Assembly: GCF_003752025.1 (NCBI RefSeq)
Contig: NZ_RJKR01000009.1
Span: forward strand, 124,001-188,000
Length of the DNA: 64,000 bases
Direction of reading: 5' to 3'
From: Curtobacterium sp. PhB115
GTDB taxonomy: Bacteria; Actinomycetota; Actinomycetes; Actinomycetales; Microbacteriaceae
Position numbers and translations under genes: made by a program. Under the pieces are notes generated by a model that had not been told where the DNA came from, did not search any database, and saw only the letters and a program-made list of their open reading frames with translations. Below, piece by piece: positions 18,886 to 27,959 of the stretch (position 1 is its first letter; every line of letters begins with the position of its first letter).

Positions 18886-19950
18886 GTGACATCTCGCACC
18901 CGACAGGTCGTCCTCAGCGGCCTCGCGCTCCTCGGCACCGCCGCCGTCCTCGCTGGCTGCTCCGCAGCTCCGTCCGACACCGAGACCGCCAAGAAGACCG
19001 ACTTCCGCCCCTGCATGGTCTCCGACGCCGGTGGCTTCGACGACAAGTCGTTCAACCAGCTCGGCTACGAGGGCATGAAGGACGCCGCCAAGGACCTCGG
19101 CGCCACCTACAAGGAGGCCGAGTCGAAGGACGCCACCGTCTACGACTCGAACATCGAGCAGCTCGTCGGTCAGAACTGCAACCTCATCGTGACCGTCGGC
19201 TTCAACCTCGCCGACGCCACGAAGAAGCAGGCCGCCGCGAACCCCGACACCGACTTCGCGATCATCGACGACAACTCGATCGACGCCAAGAACGTCAAGC
19301 CCATCACGTTCGACACCTCGCAGGCGGCGTTCCTCGCCGGCTACGCGGCCGCGTCGTACTCGAAGACCGGCGTCGTCGGCACCTTCGGCGGCATGCAGAT
19401 CCCGACCGTCACCATCTTCATGGACGGCTTCGCGGACGGCGTGAAGTACTACAACGAGCAGAAGGACAAGAGCGTCAAGGTCGTCGGCTGGAACGTCGAC
19501 ACCGGCAAGGGCTCCTTCACCGGTGGCTTCGAGGCCGGCACGCAGGCGAAGTCGGTCGCGCAGACGCTGCTCGACCAGGACGCCGACGTGATCCTGCCCG
19601 TCGGTGGCCCGATCTACCAGTCCGCTGCTGAAGCGATCAAGGACGCCGACAACGGCTCCGTCCTGATCGGTGCGGACAGCGACCTCTACGAGGCCGACCC
19701 CCGCTACAAGGACATCGCCTTCACCTCGGTCGAGAAGGGCATGCGCCCGGCCGTGAAGGACGTCGTCGAGCAGGCTGCCGACGACAAGTTCTCGAAGACC
19801 CCGTACGTGGGCACGCTCGAGAACGACGGTGTCGGCATCGCGCCGTTCCACGACTACGAGTCGAAGGTCGACAAGGGCCTGCAGGGCGAGCTCGACGACA
19901 TCAAGGCCGGCATCATCGACGGCTCGATCAAGGTCAAGACGCAGTCCTAA
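18886..19950 (+). CDS. BMP-family lipoprotein, nucleoside ABC transporter substrate-binding protein
   Basis: The 354-residue precursor has a lipoprotein signal (hydrophobic core then LAGC, with Cys25 as the lipidated residue), so it is held on the outer face of the membrane. The mature part matches the Bmp/PnrA type: CMVSDAGGFDDKSFNQLGYEG, IVTVGFNLADATKKQAAANP and GTFGGMQIPTVTIFMDGFADG. These proteins bind purine and pyrimidine nucleosides. GTG at 18886 has GGAGGAA upstream. It is separated from the transporter genes by a hairpin that may favour higher expression of the binding protein. Confidence 0.93.
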   Translation: MTSRTRQVVLSGLALLGTAAVLAGCSAAPSDTETAKKTDFRPCMVSDAGGFDDKSFNQLGYEGMKDAAKDLGATYKEAESKDATVYDSNIEQLVGQNCNLIVTVGFNLADATKKQAAANPDTDFAIIDDNSIDAKNVKPITFDTSQAAFLAGYAAASYSKTGVVGTFGGMQIPTVTIFMDGFADGVKYYNEQKDKSVKVVGWNVDTGKGSFTGGFEAGTQAKSVAQTLLDQDADVILPVGGPIYQSAAEAIKDADNGSVLIGADSDLYEADPRYKDIAFTSVEKGMRPAVKDVVEQAADDKFSKTPYVGTLENDGVGIAPFHDYESKVDKGLQGELDDIKAGIIDGSIKVKTQS

Positions 19951-19956
19951 CCCGAT

Positions 19957-19991
19957 GAACGCGGGCGGGGGTTCCTCCCTCGCCCGCGTTC
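19957..19991 (+). terminator. Hairpin between the binding protein and ABC ATPase genes
   Basis: The outer stem is GAACGCGGGCG with its exact complement and has further partial pairing inside. It could be a partial terminator that raises the ratio of binding protein to transporter, a common arrangement in ABC operons. Confidence 0.6.
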
Positions 19992-20024
19992 TCGTGCGCC
20001 CGCGTGGCGCGCGCGAGACAGAAA

Positions 20025-20030
20025 TAGACT
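20025..20030 (+). promoter_or_regulatory. -10 element, leaderless start of the ABC ATPase gene
   Basis: TAGACT lies 7 nt before the ATG at 20038 with no Shine-Dalgarno sequence, suggesting a second, internal promoter for the transporter and salvage genes. Confidence 0.45.
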
Positions 20031-20037
20031 CCCGAAC

Positions 20038-21558
20038 ATGAAGCTCGAACTCCGCGGCATCACCAAGCGGTTCGGCGCCCTGGTCGCCAACGACCACATC
20101 TCGCTCACCGTCGAGCCAGGTGAGGTCCACTGCCTCCTCGGTGAGAACGGCGCCGGCAAGTCCACCCTGATGAACGTGCTCTACGGTCTGTACGACGCGG
20201 ACGAGGGCGAGATCCTCCTCGACGACGTCGTCCAGGACTTCGACGGCCCCGGCGACGCCATGCGTGCCGGCATCGGCATGGTCCACCAGCACTTCATGCT
20301 CGTGCCCGTGTTCACCGTCGCCGAGAACGTCATGCTCGGGCAGGAGCAGACCACCTTCGGCGGGCGGCTCGACCTCGCCGGCGCCCGCAAGCGCGTGCAG
20401 GAGATCTCCGACCGGTTCGGGTTCGACGTCGACCCCGACGCCAAGGTCGAGGACCTCCCCGTCGGCGTGCAGCAGCGCGTCGAGATCATCAAGGCGCTGT
20501 CCCGCGACGCCTCCGTGCTGGTGTTCGACGAGCCGACGGCCGTCCTCACCCCGCAGGAGACCGACGAGCTGATGGGCATCATGCGCCAGCTCCGCGAGGC
20601 CGGCACCGCCATCGTCTTCATCACGCACAAGCTGCGCGAGGTCCGCGAGGTCGCCGACCGCATCACGGTGATCCGGCTCGGCAAGGTCGTCGGCGAGGCA
20701 TCGCCCACGGCGACGAACAACGAGCTCGCCGCCCTGATGGTCGGCCGTGCCGTGTCGCTCGTCGTCGACAAGGAGCCGTCGTCCGGCGGCGAGGACGCCC
20801 TGGTCGTCGAGAACCTCACCGTCACCGACCCGTCCGGCATCGTGCTCGTCGACGACGTCTCGTTCACGGTCCGCCGCGGCGAGGTCCTCGCGATCGCCGG
20901 GGTCCAGGGCAACGGCCAGACCGAGCTCACCGAGGCGATCATCGGCCTCGAGCCCGCCCACGCCGGCCGGATCACCCTCGACGGCCAGGAACTCACCGGC
21001 CGGAGCGTCAAGCAGGTGCTCGACGCCGGCGTCGGCTTCGTCCCCGAGGACCGGAAGGAGGACGGGCTCGTCGGCGAGTTCACGATCGCCGAGAACCTCA
21101 TGCTCGACCGGGCAGACCACGCCGAGTTCGTCCGCGCCGGCACGATCCGGTCCGCTGAGCGCGACGCGTTCGCCGACGAGAAGATCGCCGAGTTCGACAT
21201 CCGCACCCCCGGCCGCACCACCGCGGCCGGCCGGCTCTCCGGCGGCAACCAGCAGAAGATCGTCCTCGCCCGCGAGCTGAGCCGCGACCTCCGCCTGTTC
21301 GTCGCCGCGCAGCCCACCCGTGGCATCGACGTCGGCTCGATCGAGTTCGTGCACAAGCGCATCGTCGCCACCCGCGACACCGGCGTCCCCGTCATCGTCG
21401 TCTCCACCGAGCTCGACGAGGTCGTGGCACTCGCCGACCGCATCGCCGTGATGTACCGCGGCGGCATCGTCGGCATCGTCCCCGCGACCACCCCCCGCGA
21501 CGTCCTCGGCCTCATGATGGCCGGCGAACTCCCCGAAGGAACGGAGCTGGCAGCGTGA
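20038..21558 (+). CDS. Nucleoside ABC transporter ATP-binding protein (two ABC domains)
   Basis: The 506-residue protein carries two fused ATPase domains, as in the NupA/RbsA type. Domain 1 has Walker A GENGAGKS (35-42), a variant signature LPVGVQQRVEI and Walker B VLVFDEPTAVL. Domain 2 begins near residue 255, has the degenerate P-loop GVQGNGQTEL, a normal signature LSGGNQQKIVLAREL and a Walker B-like LFVAAQPTRGID. Asymmetric sites of this kind are normal for the family. It energises the two permeases that follow; its stop overlaps the GTG of the first. Confidence 0.94.
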   Translation: MKLELRGITKRFGALVANDHISLTVEPGEVHCLLGENGAGKSTLMNVLYGLYDADEGEILLDDVVQDFDGPGDAMRAGIGMVHQHFMLVPVFTVAENVMLGQEQTTFGGRLDLAGARKRVQEISDRFGFDVDPDAKVEDLPVGVQQRVEIIKALSRDASVLVFDEPTAVLTPQETDELMGIMRQLREAGTAIVFITHKLREVREVADRITVIRLGKVVGEASPTATNNELAALMVGRAVSLVVDKEPSSGGEDALVVENLTVTDPSGIVLVDDVSFTVRRGEVLAIAGVQGNGQTELTEAIIGLEPAHAGRITLDGQELTGRSVKQVLDAGVGFVPEDRKEDGLVGEFTIAENLMLDRADHAEFVRAGTIRSAERDAFADEKIAEFDIRTPGRTTAAGRLSGGNQQKIVLARELSRDLRLFVAAQPTRGIDVGSIEFVHKRIVATRDTGVPVIVVSTELDEVVALADRIAVMYRGGIVGIVPATTPRDVLGLMMAGELPEGTELAA

Positions 21559-22919
21559 CCGCGCAGGAACCAGACAAGACGCAGCAGCCAGCGAGCCCCG
21601 CGGCGGGTGCCGCCCCGATCACCGACGACCGTCTGCAGGAGGTCGAGTCCACCCCGCACCTCATGACGGACTCGGCGGAGGACACCGAGCGCCGCAACGG
21701 TGCGACCGGCGGCGACCGCTGGCACGCCGCGCTGCAGAGCATCCTGAACGGCTCCGTCCTCGTGACGGTCCTCGCGGTCGTCCTCGCGCTCGTCGCGTGC
21801 GGCATCCTCATCGCACTCACCGACGAGAACGTCCGCGCCACCGCCGGGTACTTCTTCGCCCGTCCCACCGACATGCTCCAGGCGATCGGCACTGCCGTGG
21901 GTGGTGCGTACGCCTCGCTGTTCCAGGGTTCGGTGTTCAACTTCGGCGCCGACACCTTCCAGCAGGCGATCAGCCCGCTCACCCGGTCGATCGACTACTC
22001 GGTGCCGCTCATCGCCGCCGGCCTCGGGATCGCGCTGTCGTTCCGCGCCGGCCTGTTCAACATCGGCGGCCAGGGCCAGATCCTGATGGGCGCCGCCGCG
22101 GCTGGCTGGGTCGGGTTCTCGTTCGACATGCCCGCCGCGATCCACATCCCGCTCACCATCGTCGCCGGCATCGTCGGCGGTGCGGTCTGGGGCGGGATCG
22201 TCGGTCTCCTCAAGGCCCGCACGGGTGCGAACGAGGTGGTCGTCACGATCATGCTCAACTACGTCGCGCTCTACCTGGTCAGCTACCTGCTCCGCACGCC
22301 CGGTCTGCTGCAGGCACCGGGGAGCAGCAACCCGATCTCGCCCGCCACGAAGGACAGCGCCCTGCTGCCGCAGCTCTTCGGCGTGCGGTACGGCGTGGAC
22401 CTCGGCTTCATCGTCGCGATCCTCGCGGTCGTCGTCGTGTGGTGGCTCGTGAACAAGTCGTCGCTCGGCTTCCGGTTCCGCACGATCGGTGAGAACCCGC
22501 GTGCGGCCCGCGTCGCCGGCATGAGCGTGCCGTCCCTGACCATCTGGGTGATGCTCATCTCCGGTGCGCTCGTCGGCATCGCCGGTGCGTACCAGGTGCA
22601 GGGCGCGGTCACGACCGGCTTCACCTCGGGCATCGACGCCGGCATCGGCTTCGACGCGATCACCGTCGCGCTGCTCGGCCGCTCGAAGCCGTGGGGTGTG
22701 TTCTGGGCAGCGATCCTGTTCGGCGTGCTCAAGAACGGCGGCTACGCCATGCAGGCCGCCAACGGCATCCCGATCGACATCGTCGGCGTCATCCAGGCCC
22801 TCATCGTCCTCTTCATCGCGGCGCCGCCGCTCGTCCGCGCGATCTTCCGGATCCCGCAGCCGGGGGCCCGCAAGCGGACGAAGACGAGCAAGAACAGCAA
22901 GAAGGCGGTCGCCGCGTGA
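21555..22919 (+). CDS. Nucleoside ABC transporter permease 1
   Basis: The 454-residue membrane protein of the BPD_transp_2 (ribose/nucleoside) type has an N-terminal cytoplasmic extension of about 60 residues. Eight to ten hydrophobic helices follow, with the motifs GLFNIGGQGQILMGA, RTIGENPRAARVAGM and GFDAITVALLGRSKP. The C-terminus is Lys-rich (KRTKTSKNSKK). The GTG start overlaps the ATPase stop and its own stop overlaps the next GTG, so the three transporter genes are tightly coupled. Confidence 0.92.
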   Translation: MTAQEPDKTQQPASPAAGAAPITDDRLQEVESTPHLMTDSAEDTERRNGATGGDRWHAALQSILNGSVLVTVLAVVLALVACGILIALTDENVRATAGYFFARPTDMLQAIGTAVGGAYASLFQGSVFNFGADTFQQAISPLTRSIDYSVPLIAAGLGIALSFRAGLFNIGGQGQILMGAAAAGWVGFSFDMPAAIHIPLTIVAGIVGGAVWGGIVGLLKARTGANEVVVTIMLNYVALYLVSYLLRTPGLLQAPGSSNPISPATKDSALLPQLFGVRYGVDLGFIVAILAVVVVWWLVNKSSLGFRFRTIGENPRAARVAGMSVPSLTIWVMLISGALVGIAGAYQVQGAVTTGFTSGIDAGIGFDAITVALLGRSKPWGVFWAAILFGVLKNGGYAMQAANGIPIDIVGVIQALIVLFIAAPPLVRAIFRIPQPGARKRTKTSKNSKKAVAA

Positions 22920-24205
22920 GCACCCTCAGCCCCACGGCGGCCCCCGCGTCGCCCCTCGCCGACCGTCCGGTCGAGACCACCCGCAGCTGGAAGCTGCCGA
23001 TCGGGTACGCCGTCTTCACCGTGCTCGCGCTCGTGTTCTTCGTGGTCCTGCACCGCGCCGGCACGACGACGTTCCGGCTCGCCAACGCCGGTGACTTCTT
23101 CGCGCTGCCCGACGTCCCGCTGCCCGCTGCTGCGACCGGCTACGTCGTCGTGCTGCTCCTCGCCGTCGCCACGGTGTACGCGTTCATCGAGGTCCGGGCG
23201 TTCCGGACCGTGCCGCTCTGGGTCACGTCGGTGTTCGCGATCGTGTTCGTCGTCGGCTTCCTGACGTGGGCCGCCGCCGGTGCGACGATCCCGCTGCCCG
23301 GCCTGCTCGTCGGTGCCCTCGGCCTGAGCGTCCCGCTGGTGTTCGGTGCCCTCGGTGGCGTCATCTCGGAGCGGGTCGGCGTGGTCAACATCGCCATCGA
23401 GGGCCAGTTCCTCGCGGGTGCGTTCACCTCGGCGCTCATCGCCTCCCTGACGGGATCGGCGTGGGTCGGGCTCGTCGGTGCGCTCGTCGCCGGTGTCCTG
23501 GTGTCCTTCATCCTCGCGGCGTTCAGCATCAAGTACCTGGTCGACCAGGTCATCGTCGGTGTCGTCATCAACGCGTTCATCTCCGGGCTGACCGGCTTCC
23601 TGTACTCGCAGGTGCTGTCGCCGAACGAGGAGACGCTCAACATCGGCATCCGCTTCCCGCGGATCGAGATCCCGCTGCTCCACCAGATCCCGGTCATCGG
23701 TCCGGTGTTCTTCGAGCAGACCGTCGTCGTCTACCTGGCGTACATCGCGGTCGCGGTGGTCACCTTCGGCCTGTTCAAGACGCGTTGGGGCCTGCGCCTC
23801 CGCGCGGTCGGCGAGCACCCGCAGGCAGCCGACACGGTGGGCATCAACGTCACGAGCACCCGGTTCTGGAACGTCTCCCTCGCCGGTGCGATCGCCGGCC
23901 TCGGTGGTGCGTACTTCACGCTCGACGCGACCGGTGGCTTCACGAAGGACATGACCGCCGGAGCGGGCTACATCGCCCTCGCCGCCGTGATCTTCGGACG
24001 CTGGGACCCGATCAAGGCGACGCTCGCGGCGCTGCTGTTCGGCTTCGCGTCGAACCTGCAGAACACGCTCAGTGCGACGCAGTCGCCCGTGCCGAGCGAG
24101 TTCCTGCTGATGCTGCCCTACGTGGTGACGATCTTCGCGGTGGCCGGCCTGGTCGGGCAGTCGCGTGGTCCAGCGGCCTCCGGCAAGCCCTACATCAAGA
24201 ACTAG
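22916..24205 (+). CDS. Nucleoside ABC transporter permease 2
   Basis: The 429-residue membrane protein is paired with permease 1 and shares the family motifs GVVNIAIEGQFLAGAF, LRAVGEHPQAADTVGIN and AGYIALAAVIFGRWDP. Three extra N-terminal helices (about 27-47, 70-92, 99-120) precede the core. GTG at 22916 overlaps the upstream stop and is the natural start; the longer open frame only reads through permease 1. Cytidine deaminase follows 16 nt later, tying transport to nucleoside breakdown. Confidence 0.92.
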   Translation: MSTLSPTAAPASPLADRPVETTRSWKLPIGYAVFTVLALVFFVVLHRAGTTTFRLANAGDFFALPDVPLPAAATGYVVVLLLAVATVYAFIEVRAFRTVPLWVTSVFAIVFVVGFLTWAAAGATIPLPGLLVGALGLSVPLVFGALGGVISERVGVVNIAIEGQFLAGAFTSALIASLTGSAWVGLVGALVAGVLVSFILAAFSIKYLVDQVIVGVVINAFISGLTGFLYSQVLSPNEETLNIGIRFPRIEIPLLHQIPVIGPVFFEQTVVVYLAYIAVAVVTFGLFKTRWGLRLRAVGEHPQAADTVGINVTSTRFWNVSLAGAIAGLGGAYFTLDATGGFTKDMTAGAGYIALAAVIFGRWDPIKATLAALLFGFASNLQNTLSATQSPVPSEFLLMLPYVVTIFAVAGLVGQSRGPAASGKPYIKN

Positions 24206-24221
24206 CCGGGAGGCGCGGCAC

Positions 24222-24701
24222 ATGACCGAGACGCACGAAACAGGTGACCAGGCGGTCACCGCCACCGCCCCTGCGGACGCCGCCACGCGCCTCCCGTCCG
24301 ATGTGGACTGGACCGCCCTGCGGACGGCCGCGACGGCCGCGATGCGGCACGCCTACGCGCCGTACTCGTCGTTCCCGGTGGGCGCCGCGGCGCTCACCGA
24401 CGACGGTCGGATCGTGTCCGGCTGCAACGTCGAGAACGCCTCGTACGGGGTGACGCTCTGCGCCGAGTGCTCGCTCGTGTCGCAGCTGCACATGACCGGC
24501 GGCGGCAAGCTCGTCGCCTTCACGTGCGTCGACGGCGACGGGGCGACCCTCATGCCGTGCGGTCGCTGCCGGCAGCTGCTGTTCGAGCACTCCACCGAGG
24601 GCATGCTGCTCGAGACCGTCTCCGGCATCCGCACCATCGACGAGGTCCTGCCCGACGCCTTCGGGCCGCGCACCCTCGCCACCTACCAACAGGAGCACTG
24701 A
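24222..24701 (+). CDS. cdd: Cytidine deaminase
   Basis: The 159-residue zinc enzyme deaminates cytidine and deoxycytidine to uridine and deoxyuridine. Motifs are YAPYSSFPVGAAAL, GCNVENASYGVTLCAECS with the catalytic Glu and first zinc Cys, and MPCGRCRQLLFE with the other two Cys. An extra 27 or so residues at the N-terminus are not part of the usual fold. GGGAGG sits about 7 nt before the ATG. It overlaps the ribosome binding site of deoA, which starts 1 nt after its stop. Confidence 0.94.
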   Translation: MTETHETGDQAVTATAPADAATRLPSDVDWTALRTAATAAMRHAYAPYSSFPVGAAALTDDGRIVSGCNVENASYGVTLCAECSLVSQLHMTGGGKLVAFTCVDGDGATLMPCGRCRQLLFEHSTEGMLLETVSGIRTIDEVLPDAFGPRTLATYQQEH

Positions 24702-24702
24702 C

Positions 24703-26001
24703 ATGGCCGTCGAGCCCTTCGACACCGTCGACCTCATCCGCACGAAGCGCTCGGGCGACGCCCTGGGAACCGCTGAGATCGACTGGCTCGTCGACGCCTA
24801 CACGCGCGGCTACGTCGAGGACCCGCAGATGGCGGCGATGGCGATGGCGATCTTCCTGAACGGGATGGAGCGGCGCGAGATCAAGGACCTCACGCTCGCG
24901 ATGATCGCGTCGGGGGAGCGGATGTCGTTCGGCTCGCTCGGCAAGACGACCGTCGACAAGCACTCCACCGGTGGCGTCGGCGACAAGATCACGCTGCCGC
25001 TCGCGCCCCTCGTGGCGTCGTTCGGCGTGGCTGTTCCGCAGCTGTCCGGGCGCGGGCTCGGCCACACCGGCGGCACGCTCGACAAGCTCGAGTCGATCCC
25101 GGGCTGGCAGGCGTCGCTGTCCAACTCGCGGATGATGGAGATCCTGTCCGACGTCGGTGCCGTGATCTGCGCGGCCGGGACGGGCCTGGCGCCGGCCGAC
25201 AAGAAGCTCTACGCACTCCGGGACATCACCGGGACCGTCGAGTGCATCCCGCTCATCGCGTCGAGCATCATGTCGAAGAAGATCGCCGAGGGCACCGGTG
25301 CGCTCGTGCTCGACGTGAAGTTCGGTTCGGGTGCGTTCATGCCCTCGTACGAGGCGTCGAAGCAGCTCGCGCAGACGATGGTCGACCTCGGGAACGACGC
25401 CGGGGTCAAGACCTCGGCGCTGCTGACCGACATGGAGGTCCCCCTCGGGCTGACGATCGGCAACGCGCTCGAGGTGCGGGAGTCGGTTTCGGTCCTTGAG
25501 GGCGGGGGGCCGTCGGACGTCGTGGAACTGACGCTCGCGCTGGCTTCGGAGATGCTGACCCTCGCTGGCTTGCCGGACGCCGACCCGGCCGCGGCGCTGG
25601 CCGACGGTCGCGCGATGGACACCTGGCGCCGGATGATCCAGGCGCAGGGCGGGGACCCGGACGCGGCGCTGCCGGTCGCTCGTGAGCAGCACGTCGTCAC
25701 CGCGTCGACGTCCGGCGTGCTCGTGCAGCAGGACGCGCTGCCGTTCGGCGTCTCGGCGTGGCGGCTCGGAGCCGGGCGTGCCCGTGCGCAGGACCCGGTG
25801 CAGGCCGGCGCCGGCATCGAGCTGCACGTCAAGCCAGGGGACACCGTCACCGAGGGGCAGCCGCTCTGGACGCTGCACTCCGACGACGGATCGCGGATCC
25901 CGCGGGCGCTCGAGTCGCTCGAAGGTGCGTGGTCGATCGGCTCATCCGACGCGGCCGTCCCGGCCCGCGGGCCGATCGTGCGGGAGCGCATCGCGGGCTG
26001 A
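24703..26001 (+). CDS. deoA: Thymidine phosphorylase
   Basis: The 432-residue enzyme splits thymidine (and often deoxyuridine or uridine) with phosphate to base and (deoxy)ribose-1-phosphate. Signature segments are KHSTGGVGDKITLPL (phosphate site), SGRGLGHTGGTLDKLESIPG, and VLDVKFGSGAFMPS. The C-terminal barrel-sandwich domain contains LHVKPGDTVTEGQPLWTLHSD. A Shine-Dalgarno-like AGGAG lies in the end of cdd. A hairpin follows, so cdd-deoA closes the transporter operon. Confidence 0.94.
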   Translation: MAVEPFDTVDLIRTKRSGDALGTAEIDWLVDAYTRGYVEDPQMAAMAMAIFLNGMERREIKDLTLAMIASGERMSFGSLGKTTVDKHSTGGVGDKITLPLAPLVASFGVAVPQLSGRGLGHTGGTLDKLESIPGWQASLSNSRMMEILSDVGAVICAAGTGLAPADKKLYALRDITGTVECIPLIASSIMSKKIAEGTGALVLDVKFGSGAFMPSYEASKQLAQTMVDLGNDAGVKTSALLTDMEVPLGLTIGNALEVRESVSVLEGGGPSDVVELTLALASEMLTLAGLPDADPAAALADGRAMDTWRRMIQAQGGDPDAALPVAREQHVVTASTSGVLVQQDALPFGVSAWRLGAGRARAQDPVQAGAGIELHVKPGDTVTEGQPLWTLHSDDGSRIPRALESLEGAWSIGSSDAAVPARGPIVRERIAG

Positions 26002-26021
26002 ACGCGACCGTCCGACCGACC

Positions 26022-26053
26022 GGAGGCTCTCCGCACACGTGTGGAGAGCCTCC
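26022..26053 (+). terminator. Terminator after deoA
   Basis: An 11-bp perfect stem (GGAGGCTCTCC and complement) with a 10-nt loop follows the deoA stop by 20 nt and precedes a separate promoter for add. Confidence 0.7.
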
Positions 26054-26109
26054 AGTCTGGTCCTGTGTCTGTTGTGCACAGGTGCCTGCGCATGGTCGGT
26101 GACCACCGA

Positions 26110-26115
26110 TAGCCT
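26110..26115 (+). promoter_or_regulatory. -10 element, leaderless start of add
   Basis: TAGCCT lies 6 nt before the ATG of adenosine deaminase; no ribosome binding site is present. Confidence 0.5.
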
Positions 26116-26121
26116 GGGTGC

Positions 26122-27234
26122 ATGAGCGCCGACGCCCCGACCTACCGCCTGCCCGACGCCGGAGCGGTCATCAACGACCTGCCGAAGGTCTCGTTGCACG
26201 ACCACCTCGACGGTGGGCTGCGTCCCGCGACGATCATCGAGCTCGCGGTCGACGCTGGTGTCACGCTGCCGACCACCGACGCGGCCGAGCTCGGTCAGTG
26301 GTTCGCGGACCAGTCGAACTCCGGCTCGCTCGTCGAGTACCTGAAGACCTTCGACGTCACCACCTCGGTGATGCAGACCGCCCCGCAGCTCACGCGCATC
26401 GCCCGTGAGTTCGTCGAGGACCTGGTCGCCGACGGCGTCGTCTACGGCGAGGTCCGCTGGGCGCCCGAGCAGCACCTGCAGGGTGGCCTGACGCTCGACC
26501 AGACGGTCGAAGCCGTCCAGGCCGGCATCGAAGCAGCCGTCGACGCCGCCGGTGGGCGCATCCGCGTCGGCCAGCTCGTCACCGCGATGCGGCACGCCGA
26601 CCGGTCGCTCGAGATCGCCGAACTCGCCGTCCGCCACCGGGACAACGGGGTCGTCGGGTTCGACATCGCCGGTGCCGAGGCCGGGTTCCCCGCCTCGAAC
26701 CACCGCGCTGCGTTCGACTACCTGGCCTCGGAACTCTTCCCCGTCACCGTCCACGCGGGCGAAGCCGACGGGCTCGCCTCGATCCGGTCCGCGCTCGTCG
26801 ACGGCCGTGCGCTCCGCCTCGGCCACGGCGTCCGCATCTTCGAGGACGTCACCCTCTCCGACGCCGGCGACGGGTCGACCCTGGCTTCCCTGGGCGAGAT
26901 CGCCTCGTGGGTCCGCGACCGCGAGATCCCGCTCGAGGTCTCGCCGTCCTCCAACCTGCAGACCGGCGCGATCGCGGCGTGGGGCGACGACCTCGCCGAC
27001 CACCCGTTCGACGTGCTCTACCAGCTCGGCTTCCGGGTCACGGTGAACACCGACAACCGGCTCATGAGCGGCACCTCGCTGTCGAAGGAGCTCGCACTGC
27101 TCGCGGGCACGTTCGGCTACGACCTCGACGACCTCGCAGCGTTCCAGATCAACGCCGCGCTCGGCTCGTTCCTGCCGCTCGAGGACCGCGAGGAGATCAT
27201 CGCCACCATCACGGCCGGGTACTCGGAGGCCTGA
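26122..27234 (+). CDS. add: Adenosine deaminase
   Basis: The 370-residue zinc hydrolase converts adenosine and deoxyadenosine to inosine and deoxyinosine. Zinc ligands and catalytic residues are seen in LHDHLDGGLRP, VTVHAGEADG (catalytic Glu), RLGHGVRIFED and VTVNTDNRLMSGT. It starts a second salvage operon after a terminator. The PTS EIIA-like gene begins 3 nt after its stop, so a PTS function appears to be coexpressed with purine salvage. Confidence 0.94.
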   Translation: MSADAPTYRLPDAGAVINDLPKVSLHDHLDGGLRPATIIELAVDAGVTLPTTDAAELGQWFADQSNSGSLVEYLKTFDVTTSVMQTAPQLTRIAREFVEDLVADGVVYGEVRWAPEQHLQGGLTLDQTVEAVQAGIEAAVDAAGGRIRVGQLVTAMRHADRSLEIAELAVRHRDNGVVGFDIAGAEAGFPASNHRAAFDYLASELFPVTVHAGEADGLASIRSALVDGRALRLGHGVRIFEDVTLSDAGDGSTLASLGEIASWVRDREIPLEVSPSSNLQTGAIAAWGDDLADHPFDVLYQLGFRVTVNTDNRLMSGTSLSKELALLAGTFGYDLDDLAAFQINAALGSFLPLEDREEIIATITAGYSEA

Positions 27235-27237
27235 CAC

Positions 27238-27684
27238 ATGGGACTGCCGCCGCTGCCGGACGCCGCCGTCACCCTCGGGGCGACCGCGCCTGCGTGGCGT
27301 GACGCGCTGCGACTGGCCGGTGGCGCGCTCGTCGCCTCAGGAGCCGCGACCGACGCCTACACGGACGCCATGATCGGCATGGTCGAGGAGCACGGTCCGT
27401 ACATCGTGATCTCGCCGGGCCTCGCGTTCGCGCACGCCCGGCCGGGGCCCGCCGTGCTCCACGACGGGCTGTCCGTCGTGACCCTCGAGACTCCGGTGGC
27501 CTTCGGGCACCCGCACAACGACCCCGTGCGCGTCGTGCTCGGGCTCGCGGTCGCCGGGGTCGGCTCGCACCTCGAGTCGATCGGGGAGATCGCGAACCTG
27601 TTCAACGACCCGACCGTCACCGGACGGATCGCGGCGGCGACCACGGCGGACGAGGTCCGCACGATCATGGGGGTGTCCGCGTGA
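27238..27684 (+). CDS. PTS EIIA component, ascorbate/galactitol (SgcA/UlaC) type
   Basis: The 148-residue protein is a PTS EIIA type-2 domain. The phosphohistidine is His66 in PGLAFAHARPGPAV, and the conserved segment GHPHNDPVRVVLGLA follows. It would accept phosphate from HPr and pass it to an EIIB. The next gene encodes an EIIB, but no EIIC permease exists anywhere in the window. It lies 3 nt after add and overlaps the EIIB gene by 4 nt. Transport with a distant EIIC and a regulatory role are both possible. Confidence 0.88.
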   Translation: MGLPPLPDAAVTLGATAPAWRDALRLAGGALVASGAATDAYTDAMIGMVEEHGPYIVISPGLAFAHARPGPAVLHDGLSVVTLETPVAFGHPHNDPVRVVLGLAVAGVGSHLESIGEIANLFNDPTVTGRIAAATTADEVRTIMGVSA

Positions 27685-27959
27685 AGATCGTGACGATCTG
27701 CGGTGCCGGCATCGGTTCGAGCGGCATCCTCAAGGTGAACGCCGAGAAGGCCCTGACAGCGCTCGGGCTCGACGCGGCGGTCGTCGCGGCCGACGTTGCC
27801 TCGGTACGTGACGTGTCCGCCGACGCGAACGTGATCCTGACGAGCCAGGAGTTCGTCGAGGCGATCGGGGACACCTACGCCGAGGTGATCGTGATCCGGA
27901 ACCACTTCGACCAGGGCGAGATCACGGCCGCGGTGGACCGGGCGCTGGGCGAGCACTGA
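27681..27959 (+). CDS. PTS EIIB component, lactose/ascorbate type
   Basis: The 92-residue protein opens KIVTICGAGIGSSGILKVN, with Cys7 the expected phosphocysteine in the CGxGxGSS loop. The GTG start overlaps the EIIA stop. The stop codon lies within a perfect 36-bp tandem duplication (27956-27991 and 27992-28027) that continues as 12-bp GC-rich repeats. With no EIIC partner here, it may serve a permease encoded elsewhere. Confidence 0.88.
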   Translation: MKIVTICGAGIGSSGILKVNAEKALTALGLDAAVVAADVASVRDVSADANVILTSQEFVEAIGDTYAEVIVIRNHFDQGEITAAVDRALGEH

